64,000 bases of DNA from Blastobasis lacticolella (GCA_905147135.1 LR990057.1:4774001-4838000), one strand, 5' to 3'; shown: positions 24,121-35,071, counted from the first letter of the stretch. The notes: generated from the sequence alone by a model not told the origin. Made by a program: numbers and translations.

Positions 24121-24482
24121 GCGTTCGTGGCCGAGTTAAGGTATCCGATTCGTAAGCGAGAGGTACCGGGTTCGAATCCCGCTGCGGCCATGTACCAATG
24201 ACTCTTTTCAGAGTTATGTACATTAGTTGAATACTAACCGATGCTCTTGCTGTGAGGAAAAACATCGTGATGAAACCTGCACATTCAGTCGACTACATGT
24301 GTAACTATGATTCAATCTGGTCAGTTCCACTGGTAGCAGGGTCAAGGCAGGTCGGACGGCAGTCGCTCCACTGTAATTTCCTGATCTGCCAAATCCTGGA
24401 CCATGGTCAAGGTGGACCTCGGTCCCTCGTGCGACAGCCCAACCGAAACATTAACGCCAAGATGATGATGATGATGATGATA
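24121..24482 (+). mobile_element. Full-length tRNA-derived SINE
   Basis: This is the most complete member of the window's main SINE family. The tRNA-like head has an A box (TGGCCGAGTTAAGG at 24128-24141) and a perfect B box (GGTTCGAATCC at 24169-24179), about 28 bases apart as in an RNA polymerase III promoter. The spacing and AAGCGAGAGGTACCGGG suggest descent from a Ser/Leu-type tRNA. A tRNA-unrelated body of about 260 bases follows, ending with AACATTAACGCCAAG and a run of ATG triplets. The tail is shared with LINE ends in this window, which may show the partner LINE used for mobilisation (inference). Confidence 0.85.
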
Positions 24483-24798
24483 ACTTATTTGTTGCGTGCC
24501 CAACATGCCCTATACCTAGTAAGAGGGATAGGTGCTCATAACTATAATAATGTAAGTGCTTTTATCCTGACCCGTATGAACGAAGTCGCGGGCGCAAGTT
24601 GACCCATTAACTGCTAAGGAATACAATAACAAAAGAAATGTTGTGTGTCTAACACCTGGCACTCAATGTGTTAAAACACTAGTTCTTTCCTGCATGCCTA
24701 GTCTAGTAAGCACGTAACGCTCAATGCTCCTATCGCTATCGGACAAACCAATAAATTATTACTAATTTGATAAGAAAAACATAAAAACGATTGCACAC
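24483..24798. other. Non-coding, nothing recognised
   Basis: AT-rich, with no gene seen. Confidence 0.45.
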
Positions 24799-25073
24799 TG
24801 TTAGGTCAGGTGGTACATTTTAACCGATAAGATAGCACTGACTTGCACACGATGTATGACTTAAATAACTATCTGCAAGCACCTGTTAATGGCCTCGCTG
24901 TTTTAAATGTAGGTAAGTATTACTTGTCTTAAAAATAATTACTTATCTTGCTGTTAGTGTTCTGAATAAAGTAAAATAATATAAAGAAAAATAAAATATG
25001 GGTCGTTAGTATTTTGAAATGCCATTCTTCAGTCGCCGAAATTAGTCTTTACTTCATTAATTTTCCTACAACA
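24799..25073 (+). mobile_element. Possible single LTR with primer-site-like sequence
   Basis: It starts with TGTTAGG and ends with CCTACAACA, obeying the TG...CA rule. It holds an AATAAA near 24965 and is followed directly by TGGTGTCAG, a plausible tRNA primer site. No second copy is present in the window and the sequence after it has no recognisable gag, so this would be a solo or truncated LTR. The boundaries are my reading only. Confidence 0.35.
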
Positions 25074-27430
25074 TGGTGTCAGCCACTCAACCCTGATTTG
25101 GGCGTAAACTCAACTACTACTGGATTTTCGACCTAACAAGCAGAGCCGCCAACACTAGCTTGTGCAAAGCTTGCGGTGTGGTCGTGTGTACAAGACGAAA
25201 TCACCAGATAAGCCCCAGTACAGAAGTGAGCATATCGTCCTACAATTATCCAGTTTATAAGGAGCTATTATTACTATGCACGTCTATAGAGAGGCTAGCT
25301 CATCTTATACTGGTTTTGTGTAGGTTTAATGCAGTTGACTGTACCAAGGTATCAGATAACAAACTGGTCCCGCTAGTAAAAGTGAAATTAAATGGGGTTC
25401 AAGACAAGTTCGGTTTATGGGGTTCGGATCTAGCGCACATACGTGACGTCTATAAAATAACAGATAACTGGTTAGGACTGGTATTTATTGGTTATATGTA
25501 GGTTTCGTGGTCACAGGGCGGAGACAACTCGTGGATTTAGTAAATGTGTACTCCTACCTTTCTGACAGCTCTGTAGATAGTACCTAATATAGATAAGCAG
25601 TATTTTTAATATATTTAACTTTGCATAAAAGTCTCAGTACCTAGGTTGATATATTAAAAAAATATTTACCTAGATTTACATATAGTTCAGCTAAGGTCTT
25701 TTTTAAATCAATCACAATCCCCATATGAACTAAAAGTCCGACAAGAAACACAGTACCTACATTGAAAACCTAACGAAAGGCCACTATTACTTCACGACAT
25801 CGAATTTAAAAGCTCCAACTACAGCAGTACAACAGAAAACCATTAAGGCGTCCATGTTTAACCTAGAACCAACCTGTTCTCTGCCGGTGCCCCGAATGGG
25901 GACACATACTTCCTGAGCGGGTTATAATGACCAGAATAGCATATGATTAACCCGAAATAGAAATGACACGTGCGGGTTGATTCGTCAGGGCCGGGAATGG
26001 CCGGGATTGGACACCGGGCTAGGCTTGGGACTGTGTGCGGTCTTAGTTGAATCCTTATAATCTCTTTAAGATGATAAACTGCTTGTGGGAGAGATACAGT
26101 GAACAGGGGTTTTGTGGGCTGTTAATGACGGTATTATTATTTTTGTTTTACAGAGTATTTCGATTTTTGTAGTTCTATTTGGATTTTAGATAGGTATTGC
26201 TGCGCGCAGCATGTACTTACCTACGCTGGGCGTTGGGGTTTCTTCTCGCGCCTGTACGAGGGCGAGGGAGCTGCTCGAGGCATTCTGCCTTCTTCAGCGG
26301 GATCTTCCCTGTTGTCCATGTTTTTCTTCCTGGGGAAGGGTTCGGCTTCTCGACTTCGGGTCTTCAGGTTTTCACGCCGCCGATGTGTCTGTAGGTCAAA
26401 ACCCCAGTCAATATATATAATACTATCATTAACAGAATCCCGTGGATACTATTGCACTTGATGTGGCTCAAATGCAATAGTGCAACGCATCTAACACTTA
26501 CAGTCAAAATGTAATGTAACACGAAACAAATGTTATTTTGATTGTATGTCAATGTCGATTGATTGTGCGGGGATAGTTCACACGCACTTCCAAAATTCGT
26601 CCTATAAAGAGTACCAAAGCAAGCCTTTGCCCGTCACGCTCAGTTGTGAACCCATAAATTGTAAACCGGGTCATTCCCGACATATCCTCCTCCAATCGGA
26701 GCCCGACAGGTACGCGGAGGGATAATCTGTAACGGTACGCGAATTAATTGATTCCCTCTTAATGCTTTAATCCGGAATAATTAATTCAGTTCCCCGCCTA
26801 AATCAAATTACATGGTGCGGGAGTTTGTACAGCGACGTTTTATTTTAAATTGTCCAATTAATGAATGACGTTTAAGGGTTAAGTGCTTGTTTGTTTGTTG
26901 AGAATTCGTTGGTAAGGGATTTAGTTAAAAGCGTCTTGTATGTGTGTGATAATTGAAAAGAAAAATAACATTACGCTTGTACAAAAGTGCTATATTTAGC
27001 CTTGACAGATTGTGATATTTTTAAGTATTCTCTCAATTTAGGTATCAGCACAAAACTATATAGGTAGGTATTCTATTCAGAAGTAAAAGGAGAAAATCAA
27101 ATTATGTTCTGCCGACCGTGTGCAAAAGTTAGTTTAACCAATAATAGCCATTTCATGAAAATACTTAACAGTTAAATTACACTGCTTGAGCTTCTAATTT
27201 ATTGCAAGCAGCCATGATCCGCGCACTGGCGACTATAAATTCATAGAGTTAATAATAAAACTTTCACTGCGACTGCTTTGCGCTGCTCATACTGCACTTT
27301 CCATGCTACGCCTATTCTTGCCTGACATGAACTTGCCTTGGAAAATCGATGATGAGTGGTTCTAGCGTCAAAAAACCGAGTAGTAGATAGTTTTTATTCT
27401 TCTAGTCTAGCCAGTTCAACGTAGATACGA
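25074..27430. other. Non-coding; GC-rich patch 26196-26400; AATTA-rich patch 26600-26850
   Basis: A 113-codon open frame at 25160-25501 has no family motif. The GC-rich patch at 26196-26400 begins with the perfect palindrome TGCTGCGCGCAGCA and may be an old element or pseudo-exon. Positions 26600-26850 are non-repetitive and carry several homeodomain-type cores (GAATTAATTGATT, AATTAATTCAG, CAATTAATGAATG), so they are a candidate enhancer. Confidence 0.4.
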
Positions 27431-27672
27431 GACAGTTGGCGCCTTAAGACATTTTGTGACTCCTATTTGCTTAGGGGTCACAAATTCAGTGTCATAAAGT
27501 TTAGGGGGACTTAGCGAGTTTAGTTTTTACCAAAGGTTAGTGTCGGCACAGTTACCATTTACCATCAGATGGTCTGTTGGCTCGTTTGTCACTGAGTAGC
27601 ATAAAAAAATTTTTGTTCTTGATAGGAATATTTTAAATCAACTTAAACGTCGCCTAAGGTTTAGTGCAATCT
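27431..27672. mobile_element. MITE (GATTGCAC family) with inserted LINE end
   Basis: It shows TTGGCGCCTTAAGAC, TTAGCGAGTTTAGTTTTTAC, TTGATAGGAATATTTTAAAT and the right end CGTCGCCTAAGGTTTAGTGC. Between about 27552 and 27610 a foreign piece (CCATTTACCATCAGATGG to GTAGCATAAAAAAAT) matches a LINE 3' end with an A-tail. The left terminal repeat is lost or degraded. Confidence 0.65.
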
Positions 27673-28280
27673 GAAAATAATTAATTTTATATTTAAAATA
27701 TTGAAACAATATTTTCTTACTGGAAGGAGTCAAGCAAATCAAACGGGGTTACAGTAAAATAGCCTTAGTATTTTACTTACCAGATTACACAACAATAGAC
27801 CACTAAACTAAAGCCTTGGGAACACGAAATAAAAGAAACATCAGGAATAATCAGAAGTTACGCTTCTTGCCAGCAGAATTGCCCTCCATTTCAGGCGTAA
27901 TGGCGGGAAAATTATGTGTCTGACTGCGTTACAGAAAGCTCCAGGTGTTTGCGACTATATTTGGTTGGCTAGCCAAACCTAATAGAAGGCCAGCTATTTT
28001 TTATTTGTCTCTTAGTTTCTTTTCTTTTCTTTCTTTGACCCCTGGGATCACGAACTTCGTAGTAAGATCATTATTAATGTACTTAATTTACTTTTGTTTA
28101 AATACCCTACATAGCTTAGAACAAAGGTTTTTAAAAATAGGTACTCTAGTTTTCAAGGCTAGGTTAGATAAGATTAGACCTGACTAAATGGACTGATTCT
28201 AGAAAGGATACTCCACCTTTACCGCATAGCTATCTCTGGGTGGAGGTAAAATATGTTAGTGCAATAGCTTACCTAAAATG
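27673..28280. other. Non-coding; holds left target duplication 28268-28280
   Basis: No gene seen. CTTACCTAAAATG at 28268-28280 is repeated at 28428-28440 on the other side of the next element. Confidence 0.5.
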
Positions 28281-28427
28281 CATCGGTTAGTGAACATAAC
28301 TCAGAAAAGAGTCATTGGCGGCATACATTTACTACTAGGCCACCGACCCGTCTGCTCGTTTGTCACTTCGTAGAAAAGAAAATAATCCAAGCACTCAGCT
28401 ATCCATAGCGAGGCGTGTAGCAGCCAC
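28281..28427 (-). mobile_element. Short chimeric SINE with 13-bp target duplication
   Basis: On the - strand the element starts with GTGGCTGCTACACGCCTCGC, runs through a segment matching a LINE end in reverse (GACAAACGAGCAGACGG), then enters the standard SINE body at GGTCGGTGGCCTAGTAG and stops at CTAACCGATG. The flanks are CTTACCTAAAATG on both sides. A nearly identical but longer copy lies 1.6 kb away at 29789-30076. Confidence 0.72.
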
Positions 28428-28440
28428 CTTACCTAAAATG

Positions 28441-28941
28441 TTTTAATAGTTAGCTGAGAAATATTTTTTAGCTCTGTTTACCAAACTGAATTCCATAATA
28501 ATGTATTCGGCATGAAAAACAGCTGCCAGCCAGCTATAACAAAGTTAGCACATTTAGGGCGTTGCCATACTAGTCTAGTCTGGTACAATTCAACACTTTG
28601 TTTTGGTGATAACTGGAAATATCTGGAACAAAGAGCCAGGCAGCCGGATAAGGAACCTGCGTCCCGAACAATGTTGGGATGATGGAATGCCCTGATAAGG
28701 TTCATTAGCCGCCAGCTACTGTACACAGACAAAAGGCCCTTGAGAAAAGCGGCTAAAGGCACTCTGCCGCTGTGAGATAGAAACTGACTCATTGCCTAAG
28801 CGTGATGGTGGGCTTTTGAGTGTGTGCCGCAGCCATTTTGCAGATTTATATTAAGATATTAGATTCGATTACATTATATTTATTAGGCCGGATTTATTCT
28901 TCTGTATTCTGTTGACATGCAATATTGTATGCTACTATTTA
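28441..28941. other. Non-coding, one long open frame not accepted
   Basis: A 104-codon frame on the - strand at 28478-28792 lacks any recognisable domain. I see nothing else. Confidence 0.4.
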
Positions 28942-29048
28942 ATTGGACATTATATTTGACATTTCGATTTATTAATATTGGACATTTCATTTCCGAACTT
29001 TGTATTTGACATTTCTTATTAAGATTTAGTTTTGTATTTGACATTTTT
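28942..29048. repeat. Degenerate TATTTGACATTT array
   Basis: The core KGACATT recurs five times at irregular 12-32-base spacing, three times as TTTGACATTT and twice as TTGGACATT. The array ends 43 bases before a long perfect hairpin. Confidence 0.55.
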
Positions 29049-29090
29049 GAAGTTTTTAAGTACTACAAATAAATGAATATGAATATACTG

Positions 29091-29173
29091 ATTGCAGTTT
29101 ATTGCAGCACACTTTGAACTCCTGTAAGATGTAAGCTTACAGGAGTTCAAAGTGTGCTGCAATAAACTGCAAT
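29091..29173. repeat. Perfect 38-bp inverted repeat (hairpin)
   Basis: Arm 29091-29128 starts ATTGCAGTTTATTGCAGCAC and ends CTCCTGTAAG. Arm 29136-29173 is its exact reverse complement. The spacer is seven bases (ATGTAAG). I found no mismatch. The sequence does not match the MITE families in this window. Confidence 0.9.
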
Positions 29174-29788
29174 ATTCGCTATAGGTAGATGAATATGGTG
29201 GCACTTGGAACGGTATCAACACATTCAACATCAATTTATCAATGATCTCTTCTTCATTAAGCGATGTGATATTGTGCCAATAAGAAGATAACTACCTACC
29301 TATTGGCACAACTACTATTGGCCGAAGATCATTCACTTAGTTACGAATATCTAAGCTATTGACCAATTAGGTTTTGTCCCAACACAGTAATTTGGGCTGC
29401 CACTTTCACATTTCATCACGCACTTCTTGCACGCTCACGCATTCCTTGCATTGCAAATAAAAGCAGGCATTGCAAATAATTGCATTTGAAATTTAAATGG
29501 AAGGATTACAAACGCCAAAAACAGATAAAATAAAGCAAAACAAATGTTTAGTTATTATAACTACTAGGGCTCGGACCAGCCTGAGGGTCTGTCTGGGTGA
29601 ATAACACCGCTTTACCAATGGATAAGGCAGCGAAATTACAGGCATGAGGCATTTCTAGTCCTTACAGAGTGTCAACGCTGCGATTCTGCATTTTTGTTAC
29701 ACGTAACTGAAAAACGAATGCACTTAGCATGAACCGTTGATCTTATCGGCGACAGTTACATCAGTTAGGCGGTCTACTCGTTTTTTTA
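29174..29788. other. Non-coding, small hairpin near 29271-29309
   Basis: TTGTGCCAATA and TATTGGCACAA form an 11-base inverted repeat with a short centre. No gene seen. Confidence 0.45.
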
Positions 29789-30076
29789 ACATCTTGGCGT
29801 TAATAACCAGGTGCTCTCGTGCACGAGGGCCCGGGGTTCGCCTTGCCCATGATTCAGGATTCAGCAGATCAGGTAATTACAGTGGTCGCCTGAATCGGTT
29901 TCATTACGATGTTTTCCCTCACCGTAAGAGCATCGGTTAGTGAACATAACTAAGAAAAGAGTCATTGGCCGCATACCTTTACTACTAGGCCACCGACCCG
30001 TCTGCTCGTTTGTCACTTTGTAGAAAAAAAATAATCCAGGCACTCAGCTATCCATAGCGAGGCGTGTAGCAGCCAC
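29789..30076 (-). mobile_element. Chimeric SINE, long copy
   Basis: Reverse orientation. It shares its 5' end (GTGGCTGCTACACGCC) and about 147 bases with 28281-28427, then continues through the full SINE body to CCTGGTTATTAACGCCAAGA. It contains a CTCGTGCACGAG palindrome. The head replaces the usual tRNA start with a novel 50-base leader plus a LINE-end segment. Confidence 0.72.
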
Positions 30077-32421
30077 CTTACGTGACGGTTGTGCGTGACG
30101 CGTCACGCGGCCCCGTGGGCGATGGGCACGCTGACGAGACGACGGGACGGTTCGTTGTGTACGACCCGCCGAACGTTCCTTACTTATTCATCGTATCGCC
30201 TTGGGGTGCTGACGTGTGTACCTATAAGGTACTGGTATGACGTTTGTGGTACGTTTTGGTGAACTCTCGTTATAGTGGGGTTTGTGTGATTGTTCAATGT
30301 GAACACAATCGAATTTAGTATTTACAAAATAACCAAACATAAGATCTTACCCGAAGCACATGGAAGAAGGCTTCATCTTCATGTGAATGTCGAGGCTATC
30401 CAGCTCCTTGACAACACGAACAGAGTACGAAGACTGAAAAGGAAAAACCTTTTGAGTTGGTGTAGTGAATATTAGAGATAAATCGTGATTAATCGTGCGC
30501 TGAGTGCTTACTGCAAAGAACACAAGAACAATGTGTCTTCCCCTTAAGATACAATACGAAAAGGTGTCGATTGATATTCTTATATAAAATGCAAACTAGT
30601 TAAATTTAAATTACTGATTAGTTTTTAGGCTAGATTGTAATTGCAATGCTCTACCTACTTGTTAGATAGATAGTTAGATAAATAATATATATAAGAGAAA
30701 AGAAACACATAAAATAAAAGTAATCAACACATTCCCCTTACCAACTGATATCGCTGTAAGAAGCTACTAATTACTAGAAGTAGACCTAGGCTATGACCAG
30801 AAAATGGGCAGCGTGGAGGATAGGGACGATGCTTAAAAACAGCGATGAACTGGCGCTGCTGATGAAGTTGACAAATAGATTATACCCCCATTTCACTATC
30901 AAAATGGGGTGAAACTTTGTCCCAATAGGAAGCAATTGGAATTGGAACGGTAGAGTCAGTCAAGAAACTTCTGTTCCCCATGGGACGAAGTACTGACAAA
31001 TACTCCTAGTCTTATCACTAGTAATTAACACAAAAGGAGGACTTGTTCGAGGCCAGTTCAAACGCTATATGCGGCGCCGAATACTGGGCGAACAAAGTAT
31101 AAGTCAGAGTTTAGTCCATCGACTCGATAAGAAGAAGAAGAACACAAAATATTGTAAGGATGGATGTTTGGACAAATCTCCAACGTTATCCAAATTTAGA
31201 TATTCTTTAACCATTATTAAAAATGAGATCCTACCATAATATTTATTCATATAAAAGTATATCTACACAAGAAAGTCGCCAAGTTCGTTTGAAAATCACA
31301 ACCATTTTATTTGCAGCTTATCGGTGCTAGCCAGCAGCTAAAGATAACGCCAATATTATGGACTTGACATAAAATTTATATGAACAGTATTTAATACTGT
31401 TCAAACGGCCATTCTGAATTTAGGGTATTTCGATTATGACCCAAGTATTTCACAAAAAATGAATTTTAAAATTGTGTTAGTTTCAAATCTAAAAGCGCGC
31501 CTTGTAATTTAGTAGTTTCAGATTGCGGTTGAGTTTTGGTTTGTAAATAACACGGCTCAGTTTAAAATATAGAGCGAGGTGAACTTTATGTTTAACGTTT
31601 TATTTTCAGATCATTAAATGCTTACGTTCTTTTAGATTTCACGTAAAATAGTAAAACGTACGTACCTGGTAGGCACTCTTAAAATTTAGTGGGTTAAAAT
31701 TCAGTTTCTTCGGCATTTTCTTTGTGGAGTGTCTAAATGTAGCCATTATTTCCATAGTAGGTTTAGATAATACGCTTTCACACGAGGGCAGAACAGTAGG
31801 ACAGAACAGTTTGGTAGGACAGTGGCGTTCAAATATATGGCCAAATAGGACAGTCTGCGTGTGATAGCGATGAAGCGTCGACGACGACAACGGCAACATT
31901 TACCCCACTTACTCATAATTGCAGTTTTGGATGAGCTAATTGAAATTGTAACGAGTGAAATAAATAGGAAATAAAAACTTTAAACGCTTTGGAAGCTGTG
32001 CTACTTGATAACTGTATACATGTAATTGAGTAAGATTGGCCCACACAGGAGACAGTTTTGTAATAGAATATTTCGGTTATAAAATAGAACATGGTTTAGA
32101 ATGTATGTATAATAAGCCATTTCAAAGGGGAGCTAATTTCAACTCTCACATGGCACAGGTGAATTAGAGTGTAAGTATATTTTTCCCCCTATTTGTTTTA
32201 TTTCTTTGAATGTTATGCCGTGTGTCTGAGTGGAATAGGCGTGTTTTCTTTACTTAGTTATTTTACTTATTTTGTACTACTTAAATAGTTGTCATCAAAT
32301 TCAACACAAATACGGACCGTTAAAGCAATACGAATTCAAAAATATAGTCAATCAACGGGTAAACGTAGAATATTAGTTGTCGTCAAATTAAGCGCTATAA
32401 AAACAAAACCAATTTACCTTG
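30077..32421. other. Non-coding; GC-rich patch 30077-30215 with palindrome
   Basis: The patch carries the perfect 16-base palindrome GCGTGACGCGTCACGC at 30093-30108 plus a further CGTGACG at 30081, resembling ATF/CREB-type half sites. The remaining 2.2 kb is AT-rich without a gene. A fragment like the 51185 repeat occurs near 31146-31200. Confidence 0.4.
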
Positions 32422-32709
32422 TGTAAGGTCTAATTAATTAATGCTCAAAATAATGTATTATTATGATTAATTAATATTGTATCCAGCTTAATCAAGTAAA
32501 TTGTACTGATTTGTTAACCTTTTTAAGAAGTCAAGTGATGGCTGTATGAGAATAATACCTTCGGTAGCGTTTGACATTTGAATAATTTATAAGAGTGAGT
32601 GTCATTATGTTTTTCGGTGGCTATATATAGAAGATGATTGTAATACTAAAATAACTAATAGTACGGAATAAATCATTGTTTAGTATTGATAAAACGGAGT
32701 TTTACTACA
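32422..32709 (+). promoter_or_regulatory. 5' LTR
   Basis: A TATA box (CTATATATAG at 32621-32630) and an AATAAA signal at 32667-32672 sit 37 bases apart, giving a U3 of about 230 bases and a very short R. The ends are TG...CA. Transcription would run rightward. Confidence 0.85.
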
Positions 32710-33084
32710 TATCAGAAGTGGTAAGTGGCCCATGTTTTACATTTATGTTTCTGTATTTGTACAAATGAAAATTCCTTTCGCTCTTCGGAACGTAACTTGG
32801 GGTTTCGTAACTGGTTACGACGGAATACTAACCCAAGACAACCATCTATTCACCATGTGAAGGAAGCATTACAATTTCTTTTCCCTTGTTAATTTGTAAA
32901 ATGTTAAATTCTTTATTGACACTTTCATTGCTTGCATTGAATTTAATGGTTAGGAAATTAAAATTCACTGTGAAATACCTACACTCTCACGTAGTAGATA
33001 AACAAATTAAGCTATCCACACGGACCGCTTTGGCTCGACCTTTTTATACCTACATATTCTTTTGTAGTTGAGTAAAATTGTTAA

Positions 33085-33534
33085 CAAATTTGTTTGTGTC
33101 CGAGATGCATGGAAGGCGATGACAGCTACCGGAGGCGCCTGGAGACGCCCGACCAGAGGTCGATCCGGTACAACAACGGTGGCGCCAGGCGCAACCACAG
33201 CCGGGAGCGCTGCGGCCATAGCCTGCGCGGCGACAGTAGCTGAGTTAGCCGCTGAAGCCGCAGCCCTAGTCGTCGTTGCAGAAATTGGGACAGCCTCCGA
33301 ATGTGGAAGTTGGAATTGGACCAGGAGTGACAGCACTTTCGGGCGCTAAAAGAAGAAGTCTGCAGGGAGCGTAGCTGAATGGGACAAAACACCAGTGGCA
33401 TCCATGGCCACCGCTCAGCTGTGGAACGCACGAACGCTCATACGCCGTGAGGGTGAAGGTTCTCCGATGTGAGTGACGAGCATCATGCCATGCGGGCGAG
33501 GGAGAAGGTCAGCCAGTTCCAGTTCTATATTCAA
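33085..33534 (+). pseudogene. Broken Arg/Ser-rich coding-like segment inside LTR element
   Basis: A GC-rich island in an AT-rich element. In the frame starting at 33085, from an ATG at 33109, the reading is basic and hydrophilic (EGDDSYRRRLETPDQRS, then RSPSRRC-like and KLELDQE-like pieces) up to a TAG at 33535. It is interrupted by six stops at 33241, 33253, 33328, 33376, 33448 and 33454, every one of them TGA. The alanine-rich frame beside it is a shadow of the Arg/Ser codons. It could be a degraded nucleocapsid-like region or a captured host exon; no homolog is recognised. Confidence 0.4.
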
Positions 33535-34103
33535 TAGTCCTAGTTATTTAACTCAAGATGTAATTAATATTTTAAAATCGAATCTTAATCAAAGAGAATT
33601 GATGTCACAGCCGTCATCATAGCTGATGGCAGTAGGTCCTAGTAATATTTTAAATCATAAAAAATGTAATAACTGATTTCCGTATTTGGCTTTAAAAGTT
33701 AACAATACATTTTGCTATAAAAGCTCCAAAGGTTGGCCAAGACATGGTATGATTGAGACCTTTCATATTGTAGGTATAGCGGGAAAGAATGACAAAATAA
33801 ATTGACTTGGTCTCTACTTGATTTAAAATGACTTTCAACACTGTATGATATAGACACATCAGCAACAATGCTGCTCATTTATAACCTAAATAAATAAATA
33901 AATAATGCATTTTAGGTCCAAATTATAGCCAATCGCTGGAAGATATGTTAAGGGGAAGGAGTAGGTATGAATTACAAAAATTAGCCCTTTAGAACCAGTG
34001 CAACAGTAAAAGAGTTGTTGATCGTTTATTACATAGACTGAGGGATAATATGTAGAAATAAAGCGCTCTGGCGCTGTGCTGCTCCCAATCTGATGACTTG
34101 TTA
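33535..34103. other. LTR element interior, nothing recognised
   Basis: AT-rich, with no coding or repeat recognised. Confidence 0.5.
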
Positions 34104-34320
34104 CTTTCAAAATTCAAAATTCGAAGTTTCTTTATTGATTAGGACAATAAATATCTCTTTCAATCGTCAAAAAGGATAGGAAGGATAGGAAAGTAGGAAG
34201 GAAACACACAGTGACACGCTGTCCGCCCTATGGCCGTAGATAAACGTATCCCTCGCCAACCGAACCGTGCTCGACAATGCCAGGCAGAGCCGGAACGCTA
34301 TATACTCAGACTTAAATCAC
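34104..34320 (-). repeat. Dispersed repeat with AATTCAAAATTC tail
   Basis: It is the reverse complement of 61848-62045. Shared words are TCTTTCAATCGTCAAAAAGG, CAGTGACACGCTG, TGGCCGTAGATAAACGTATC and GCCAGGCAGAGCCGGAACGC. The tail (AATTCAAAATTC) at the left end shows that it is inserted in reverse orientation. Confidence 0.75.
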
Positions 34321-34822
34321 AAAAATATTGGTTAAATGTCGTATTAAGTGTATTTAAACCCATTATTACTTTAGAACCACTTTGTTTATTCCACAAAACT
34401 TGGTACAAGTGCAAGATAACTAGGATACGTCTTTACTCTGCAAGAAGCACATGATGAATGACTGCCTTACTGACTGACTCTCTACCACTCACATGGCTGG
34501 CCGCCACACTATTGGTATGGTGAGTGTTGCCACTACAAAACTAAGTTACGTCTTGGTACAAAATAAAAGCATATGTTATTAAATACATGAAAAGTACCTA
34601 CCTATATTGAAGCTATGGAAAAGAGATTGGTGCTGTATCGGTTACAGGCAGTTCTGTTACAAATATTACCGTTCATAATCCTGTTTACATTGAATTATAT
34701 ACAGTGTGCGAAGTCTATTAGCACTGAGTGAACTCTTGACTATAATTTTGACAAGCAGAAGTGGTGTGTTAAGAGAATTGAATAGTTGACATATAATAGT
34801 TTCCAACATACATGTGCCTGTG

Positions 34823-35071
34823 GTGGTGTGCGGTGCCGCCACCTCAAAGAATAGCACCACCCCATCTCTTCCCGTGGGTGTCGTAAGAGGCGACTAAGGG
34901 ACAAATCCGAAAGGTGGGCAGCAGCATCTTTCTGGGTAGATTTACATCAACTGCACTGCGATCTCCAACCCGCCTGCCAAGCGTGGAGATTATGGCAATG
35001 ACCTCCCCTTTCGTGGGAGAGGCCCGAAGTCCTGCAGTGGACTGTTATGGGCTGTGATGATGATGATGATG
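34823..35071 (+). mobile_element. Captured LINE/SINE 3' end with 10-bp target duplication
   Basis: Contains CCATCTCTTCCCGTGGGTGT, GTAAGAGGCGACTAAGGGAC and CTCCAACCCGCCTGCCAAGC, and ends in repeated ATG triplets, a well-known lepidopteran non-LTR 3' end. ATGTGCCTGT stands on both sides (34813-34822 and 35072-35081), so this 249-bp piece inserted into the ancestor of the LTR element. Confidence 0.8.

Noticed and set aside
24128..24195. tRNA gene
   Set aside because: The A and B boxes are good, but the acceptor stem does not close and a SINE body follows directly. The same head recurs in other copies.
25160..25501. 113-codon open frame
   Set aside because: No recognisable motif. It follows a possible LTR but shows no gag features.
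28478..28792. 104-codon open frame on the - strand
   Set aside because: No recognisable domain and no supporting context.
33068..33349. Alanine-rich open frame as a gene
   Set aside because: It is the out-of-frame shadow of the Arg/Ser-rich segment: CGC/AGC codons read one base off give GCC/GCA. No start context or homology supports it.
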